64,000 nt of DNA from Clostridia bacterium (GTDB lineage: Bacteria > Bacillota > Clostridia > Oscillospirales > Acutalibacteraceae), in assembly GCA_017549285.1 (NCBI GenBank), contig JAFYVE010000055.1, forward strand, positions 62,001 to 126,000, read 5' to 3'. The position numbers and the translations under genes are program-made. The notes under the pieces were generated by a model that worked only from the letters and a program-made list of their open reading frames with translations, did no database searches and was not told where the DNA came from. This document shows, one piece after another, positions 59,602 through 64,000 of this stretch (the first letter of the stretch is position 1; every line of letters begins with the position of its first letter).

Positions 59602-60681
59602 ATGAATATTAAATCAATCATATTTGCCGATGCAACAAACGAATCGTTTGCGTTTACACAAGCCGTTCTTTCGGATGCATTCTCTGCTGTTACGGGATAT
59701 GACGAAAACACACTGATAAGTGTATTCCCGACTGTGCAGAGCGGTATGAAGGATATTGCCTCCGCTCTGAAATCAAGCAGTATTATTGCTATTTTTGCAG
59801 ATGATAACCTCTATCACGAAGCAAAAGAAACAATATGCAAAGCGTTCAGATTCGAAATGATTCACTCTGAATCTGTTGTTGAAAAACTCAGACAGTTTGA
59901 AAACCACGAACGATATCTGACACACGCACTCATCCCCGGAAATGCAACCGAATTCTCTCTTTCAGACGGTCTTTTCCCCGGTTTTGCCGTAAGGTCAAAG
60001 AGTCAGTGCATCTTTTTCCTTCCGTTTTCACAGGACAGAACTTTCATCACAATGAAAAAGTTTGTATTCCCTTATATTTCAAGATTCTTCGGTGAAGTTC
60101 TGCCTTCATTCAGTGAATATGAAACAGCATATGCCGCTGCAATCCTTGAAGATAAGTTATACGAAACAAATGCTCAGGTAGCTCTTGCAAACACTCCTGT
60201 ATGCAAATACATAGCACTTGCAGGTAAGAAAATCGATTGCTGGAGCGACACTATTTCATATGCTCCCTATGATAAGGAAGATATAAACCGTACTGCAGAA
60301 GGTGTTGCGGCTATAAAGGCGGCTGAGTATTATGAATGTCAGTTCGGTGCAGCAGTAACCGAAGGACCGAAAGACGATTACGGCTGTTTTACGGCTACAA
60401 TAATTATTTCAAACAATAAAACGGCAACTATAAGAACGCTGTCATCAATCCCCGATGAAGACCACGACGATTTTATGAACACCGTTGTGACAGAATTTTT
60501 CCTTATGCTCGCAAACGAGCTTGAAAGCACACCCGTTGCTGAAGAAGAAAACGAAAAATACGTAAGTCCCAGGTCGGTTATTCACGGCAGCCGCATTTTC
60601 CTTTATATAGCTTTACTTGCAACAACATTATTCCTCAGTTATGTTGCAGTATCGTTTGCAGACCTGCCGATTTTCTCTTAA
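59602..60681 (+). CDS. Membrane-tailed CinA-like protein, probably degenerate
   Basis: 359 residues, no firm family. The N-terminal part (1-100) resembles the molybdopterin-binding-like domain of CinA, with the phrase SIIAIFADDNLYHEAKETI standing where CinA has its GGLGPT-DD block. The later part (about 180-310) resembles the CinA C-domain: AEGVAAIKAAEYYECQFGA and AVTEGP then a beta strand, but the AESCTGG and GIAGP residues are missing. It ends in one membrane segment (about 332-352). A real CinA C-domain gene lies three genes upstream. AGGAG is 9 bases before the third ATG (59602), preferred over 59593 and 59596. The relationship is my inference from weak similarity. Confidence 0.55.
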   Translation: MNIKSIIFADATNESFAFTQAVLSDAFSAVTGYDENTLISVFPTVQSGMKDIASALKSSSIIAIFADDNLYHEAKETICKAFRFEMIHSESVVEKLRQFENHERYLTHALIPGNATEFSLSDGLFPGFAVRSKSQCIFFLPFSQDRTFITMKKFVFPYISRFFGEVLPSFSEYETAYAAAILEDKLYETNAQVALANTPVCKYIALAGKKIDCWSDTISYAPYDKEDINRTAEGVAAIKAAEYYECQFGAAVTEGPKDDYGCFTATIIISNNKTATIRTLSSIPDEDHDDFMNTVVTEFFLMLANELESTPVAEEENEKYVSPRSVIHGSRIFLYIALLATTLFLSYVAVSFADLPIFS

Positions 60682-60684
60682 ATT

Positions 60685-61980
60685 ATGAAAAAATTCCTTT
60701 ATATTTTACTACGTATTCTGAAAACGATTCCCGTTCTTGCAATCGTTTTCAATACTGTCACCGTTTCGGAGTATCTGCCTGAAACAAGAAAAATTCAGTA
60801 TGATATTGACTCTGACGGAAAAGTTTCTCAAAAAGATGTTGCCTATATTCTGACGTTATCTTCCGTTTCATCAAAAGACATTCCGTTATCGGTTATAAAA
60901 AAAGCCGATGTGGACAATGACGGCAGAATAACGGCTTATGACGGATATATTGTAAGAAAGAATCTTACAACACCATCTGTAATTATTCAGGAAGCCGAGC
61001 CTGTTGTTTCACCTCTTGTGGGCAACAACTTCATTTCATCAGATATGAACGGTAACGCAGTCCCCGTTATTGACACTTCAGCAGGAGCATATAATGTAAT
61101 CAGCAACGAAAAAATGTATATCTATCCTGACCTTTCTCAGGTTATGACATTAAGAGATACATTTGTGATCATCGCATTTGGCTGGGGTCACGGAATCGGA
61201 ATGAGCCAATGGGGTGCTGTGGGACTTGCAAGGGCAGGTTATTCCTACATTCAGATTATTCAGCATTATTACAGAAATGTTGCAATTATGAAAGAATCAC
61301 CTCCCCCCACCGTAAGATGTGCGGGAAGAGATGTTGACACGGTTGAAATGCTTGCAAGGATAGTTGAAAAGGAAATTGCAGGTATCACAAACCACAACGA
61401 CCCCATCGATGCAAATGCTCTCAGAGCTCAGGCTGTTGCTGCTTACACAAATATGAAATATGATAATTATGCCGTTAGCGGGTGTTCATATGTAAGCTCC
61501 TATTCATCCTGCCGTGAAGATGTAAAAGCAGTTGCAAGAGAAATTGCGGGACAGTATATGATATATAACAATACAGTCCCCTACGCATTCTATTCTGCCT
61601 GCTCGGCAGGTGTTGCGGCAAACTACAGCGACATTCTCGGAAGCACTTCAAAAGATATGAGTTATCTTTATAACTCTGCCTCATATTATGACTGCTATAC
61701 AAAAGGATATATCTCAGCAAAAGCATATTCTCCTCAGGATATAAAGAATTATATAAGGTCTTTCGACTCTTCAATTCAGCTTTCGGATAATCCTCAGGAC
61801 TGGATAAGAATTTTAAGGCACGACGATGCAGTAAATGAGAATATTGGTTATGTATCAGCGATGCAGATAGGCAACAGAACAATCTCTGAAGCCGCAGGCA
61901 TAAAATTCAGAAACGAAATTATGGATTATGAAGTAAAATCCCCCTGTTTTGCAATTATTTATAACGGTCAGTATTTATAA
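60685..61980 (+). CDS. Dockerin plus SpoIID/LytB-like protein with swapped catalytic blocks
   Basis: 431 residues. A signal-like hydrophobic start (1-30) is followed by a dockerin-type domain with two calcium loops (DIDSDGKVSQKD from Asp40, DVDNDGRITAYD from Asp75). Then comes the block that normally ends SpoIID, GWGHGIGMSQWGA (166-178) with HYYRNV. Only after it comes the block that normally begins SpoIID, RIVEKEIAG (225-233) and ALRAQAVAAYT (245-255), with YSACSAGVAANY later. The order is thus circularly permuted; Glu230 is the likely catalytic residue. SpoIID family members cleave denuded peptidoglycan glycans. No ribosome site: it begins 3 bases after the preceding stop. Confidence 0.85.
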   Translation: MKKFLYILLRILKTIPVLAIVFNTVTVSEYLPETRKIQYDIDSDGKVSQKDVAYILTLSSVSSKDIPLSVIKKADVDNDGRITAYDGYIVRKNLTTPSVIIQEAEPVVSPLVGNNFISSDMNGNAVPVIDTSAGAYNVISNEKMYIYPDLSQVMTLRDTFVIIAFGWGHGIGMSQWGAVGLARAGYSYIQIIQHYYRNVAIMKESPPPTVRCAGRDVDTVEMLARIVEKEIAGITNHNDPIDANALRAQAVAAYTNMKYDNYAVSGCSYVSSYSSCREDVKAVAREIAGQYMIYNNTVPYAFYSACSAGVAANYSDILGSTSKDMSYLYNSASYYDCYTKGYISAKAYSPQDIKNYIRSFDSSIQLSDNPQDWIRILRHDDAVNENIGYVSAMQIGNRTISEAAGIKFRNEIMDYEVKSPCFAIIYNGQYL

Positions 61981-62035
61981 AACTGTCGTTATAACTATAA
62001 ATGATAATTATTCTTTAAAAGAAAGGTGATAAATT

Positions 62036-63049
62036 ATGTCAATTCTTATTACAGGCGGTGCCGGTTACATCGGTTCACACACTTGCGTGGAACTTCTCAG
62101 TGCAGGTTATGACATAGTTGTTATTGACAACTATTCAAACAGCTGTAATGAATCACTCGAAAGAGTAAAGAAAATTTCAGGCAAGGAATTCAGCTATTAT
62201 GAATGTGATATCAGAAACAAGGAAGGTCTTGACAAGATTTTCAAGGAACACAACATTGAAGCTGTTATTCATTTTGCAGGTCTTAAAGCTGTAGGTGAAT
62301 CCTGTCAGAAGCCTCTTGAATATTATGACAACAACATTGGCGGCACAATTGCTCTTGTTGAAGTTATGAGAAACAACGGATGTAAGAAAATGGTATTCTC
62401 ATCATCAGCAACAGTTTACGGTGAAGAAAATCAGGTTCCTTTCATTGAAACAATGAAAACAGGCACAACAACAAATCCCTACGGCACAACAAAGCTTTAT
62501 ATTGAAAACATTCTCAAGGATATTTATGCTGCAGACAATGAATGGAGCATTGTTCTTCTCCGTTACTTCAACCCCGTAGGTGCTCACATCAGCGGTCTTA
62601 TCGGTGAAGCTCCCTCATTCCCCAACAACCTTATGCCTTACATTTCACAGGTTGCTGTAGGCAAGAGAGAATTCCTGAGCGTTTTCGGTAACAACTACCC
62701 CACTCCCGACGGAACAGGTGTAAGAGACTACATTCACGTTGTTGACCTTGCACTCGGTCACGTAAAAGCTATTGACTTTGCTCTTCCCCGTACAGGCGTT
62801 GAAATCTTCAACCTCGGCACAGGTAACGGCACAAGCGTTCTCGGTCTTGTAAAGGCATTTGAAGAAGCAACAGGCGTTCCCGTTCCCTATAAAATTGTTG
62901 AACCCAGAGCAGGTGACGTAGCTTATTCTTATGCCAACGCTCAGAAAGCACTCGATATCTTAGGCTGGAAGGCTGAAAGAGATGTTACAAAGATGTGTGA
63001 AGACACATGGAGATGGCAGAAGAATAACCCTAACGGTTATAATTCCTGA
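62036..63049 (+). CDS. galE: UDP-glucose 4-epimerase
   Basis: 337 residues. GGAGYIGSH (NAD binding), VIHFAGLKAVGES, the YxxxK pair Tyr149 and Lys153 in NPYGTTK, and RYFNPVGAH identify the enzyme that interconverts UDP-glucose and UDP-galactose, or the N-acetyl forms. AAAGGTG lies 7 bases before the ATG. It sits 55 bases after the SpoIID-like gene with no clear promoter or terminator between. It may supply sugar nucleotides for surface polymers. Confidence 0.96.
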   Translation: MSILITGGAGYIGSHTCVELLSAGYDIVVIDNYSNSCNESLERVKKISGKEFSYYECDIRNKEGLDKIFKEHNIEAVIHFAGLKAVGESCQKPLEYYDNNIGGTIALVEVMRNNGCKKMVFSSSATVYGEENQVPFIETMKTGTTTNPYGTTKLYIENILKDIYAADNEWSIVLLRYFNPVGAHISGLIGEAPSFPNNLMPYISQVAVGKREFLSVFGNNYPTPDGTGVRDYIHVVDLALGHVKAIDFALPRTGVEIFNLGTGNGTSVLGLVKAFEEATGVPVPYKIVEPRAGDVAYSYANAQKALDILGWKAERDVTKMCEDTWRWQKNNPNGYNS

Positions 63050-63053
63050 TAAA

Positions 63054-63959
63054 ATGACAAAAAGATTTATTGCAGTTGTGTTGCTGCTGATTTCGGTTCT
63101 TCCGTTAACCGTTTCGGCGGCACCTCAGAACGGACTGCCCGTACCGGACTGGATAACTACAAAGACAAACAGCGATTTGTCCGTAACAGTCACAATATCT
63201 TCGCCACCCCATATGATTGATGCCATTGACTACTATGAGTACAGCACAGACGGTTTCAATACATTCAGAAAGCTCAGCGACACATCAGGCGGCGAATTCA
63301 TTATTACCGAAACAACTGAGTTTTCGGTAAGATATTATTACAACAGTATCTGTTCACCCGTTTACACATTACCTGTTATAATAAACAGATCAACAACTGT
63401 AAAATGTCAGTCAACAGGTATTGCTCTGAAAATCCCTGAAAAATCTTCAATTCCCAAAGACATAACAGTTTCGGCATTTGAAATTGTAAACGGATTTGAT
63501 TACAATGCCGCAAAAAGTGCATTACCTGCATCAGTTCAGTTCAGAATGTATTCGGTATCTGTCCTCAGAGGCGGAAAACCCTATTCATCGGAAGAACCGT
63601 TCAGTTATATGTTCCCTCAGGAAGGCTTTGCCCCCGAAAACAGCAACATATATTATATGGACTCTTCAAAAAAACTGATATTACTTGAAAGTTCTGCAGG
63701 TGAAGACAGTATTGATTGTTCAGATAACAGAACAGGTATTTTTATCGTTTCCTGTATTACCGCATACAAAAAAGGTGATATGAACAATGACGGTAAAGTT
63801 CTTGCAAATGATGCACGATACGCTCTTCGTGTTTCAGCTATGCTTGAAAATTGTTCTCAGTTACAGCTTTCAGCCGGTGACATAAACAAAAACGGAAAAA
63901 TTGAGGCATCAGATGCAAGAAAAATCTTGCGTTTTGCCGCACATCTTGATATAATATAA
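63054..63959 (+). CDS. Secreted dockerin protein, unrecognised N-terminal domain
   Basis: 301 residues. Signal peptide (1-23, ending VSAAP). The middle (about 28-235) is beta-rich with Thr/Ser stretches and no family I know. A type-I-like dockerin occupies 241-300 with two loops, GDMNNDGKVLANDAR and GDINKNGKIEASDAR. Dockerins bind cohesins on scaffoldin or cell-surface proteins. The frame extends upstream into galE; the ATG at 63054, 4 bases after the galE stop, starts the signal peptide but has no ribosome site, so coupling is likely. No cohesin gene is in the window. Confidence 0.85.
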   Translation: MTKRFIAVVLLLISVLPLTVSAAPQNGLPVPDWITTKTNSDLSVTVTISSPPHMIDAIDYYEYSTDGFNTFRKLSDTSGGEFIITETTEFSVRYYYNSICSPVYTLPVIINRSTTVKCQSTGIALKIPEKSSIPKDITVSAFEIVNGFDYNAAKSALPASVQFRMYSVSVLRGGKPYSSEEPFSYMFPQEGFAPENSNIYYMDSSKKLILLESSAGEDSIDCSDNRTGIFIVSCITAYKKGDMNNDGKVLANDARYALRVSAMLENCSQLQLSAGDINKNGKIEASDARKILRFAAHLDII

Positions 63960-63981
63960 AACATTATAAAGGGGAATGCTT

Positions 63982-64000
63982 ATGGATATCCCTTCTTTAC
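63982..64000 (+). CDS. Start of a further gene (cut by window end)
   Basis: AAAGGGG 7 bases before an ATG at 63982, reading MDIPSL. Only six codons are visible, so no function can be given. Confidence 0.4.

Noticed and set aside
61475..61882. Minus-strand open frame of 135 codons opposite the SpoIID-like gene
   Set aside because: It is the shadow of a clear coding gene and shows no family features.

Overview
The window reads as chromosome of a low-to-moderate GC, Gram-positive gut Clostridia, most likely a Ruminococcaceae/Oscillospiraceae relative. This rests on gene content only: strong AGGAGG-type ribosome binding sites, TTGACA-17-TATAAT promoters, dockerin-type calcium loops in two secreted proteins, class B sortases with an LPxTG substrate, a GH29 fucosidase, a reversed-order GH3 beta-glucosidase, and the Firmicutes order of the smc-ftsY, infC-rpmI-rplT and dnaD-dnaI-type genes. 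No species is claimed. No tRNA, rRNA, CRISPR array, transposase or prophage gene was recognised.

Layout. 1-6.2 kb: 5' part of an acyl-CoA ligase (minus strand); a cobalamin riboswitch controlling a DUF4430 lipoprotein and an ECF substrate-binding membrane protein (a vitamin B12 uptake unit); a GH29 fucosidase; a B12-binding-type radical SAM protein. 6.2-12.9 kb: a minus-strand operon of polysaccharide flippase, GT2/TagF-like fusion, RqcP, a DUF4886 protein without its serine, an HtrA protease and a YbaK-type deacylase. 12.9-16.4 kb: AI-2E family exporter plus zinc-ribbon membrane protein, divergent from an unrecognised membrane-anchored protein. 16.4-24.1 kb: two heterodimeric ABC exporters in tandem. 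24.1-27.9 kb: asparaginase, a lone PqqD-like protein and the reversed GH3.

27.9-46.3 kb is a dense housekeeping run on the minus strand: infC-rpmI-rplT behind an L20-leader-like attenuator, then a probable 14-gene run from an rRNA/tRNA methylase through dprA, topA, trmFO, rnc, a radical SAM gene, smc, ftsY, rdgB, yhbY, nadD, yqeK and rsfS to leuS. 46.4-50.1 kb holds a DUF554 protein, a MITE-like element, a hypoxanthine-DNA glycosylase/Nudix fusion and a secreted GxGYxYP protein. 50.2-54.7 kb is zapA-dut-dnaD-dnaI-like, a second repeat element, then ksgA and tmk.

54.9-64 kb is the most unusual part: a secreted von Willebrand A protein with a cysteine-rich stalk and LPQTG signal, then (behind two terminators and a new promoter) a CinA C-domain enzyme, two class B sortases with very long cytoplasmic tails, a membrane-tailed protein that looks like a degenerate CinA, a dockerin protein whose SpoIID/LytB catalytic blocks are in swapped order, galE and a second dockerin protein. 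Together these look like a cell-surface assembly and wall-remodelling module. This cluster, with its two permuted or degenerate enzyme relatives, is my main candidate for an undescribed system.
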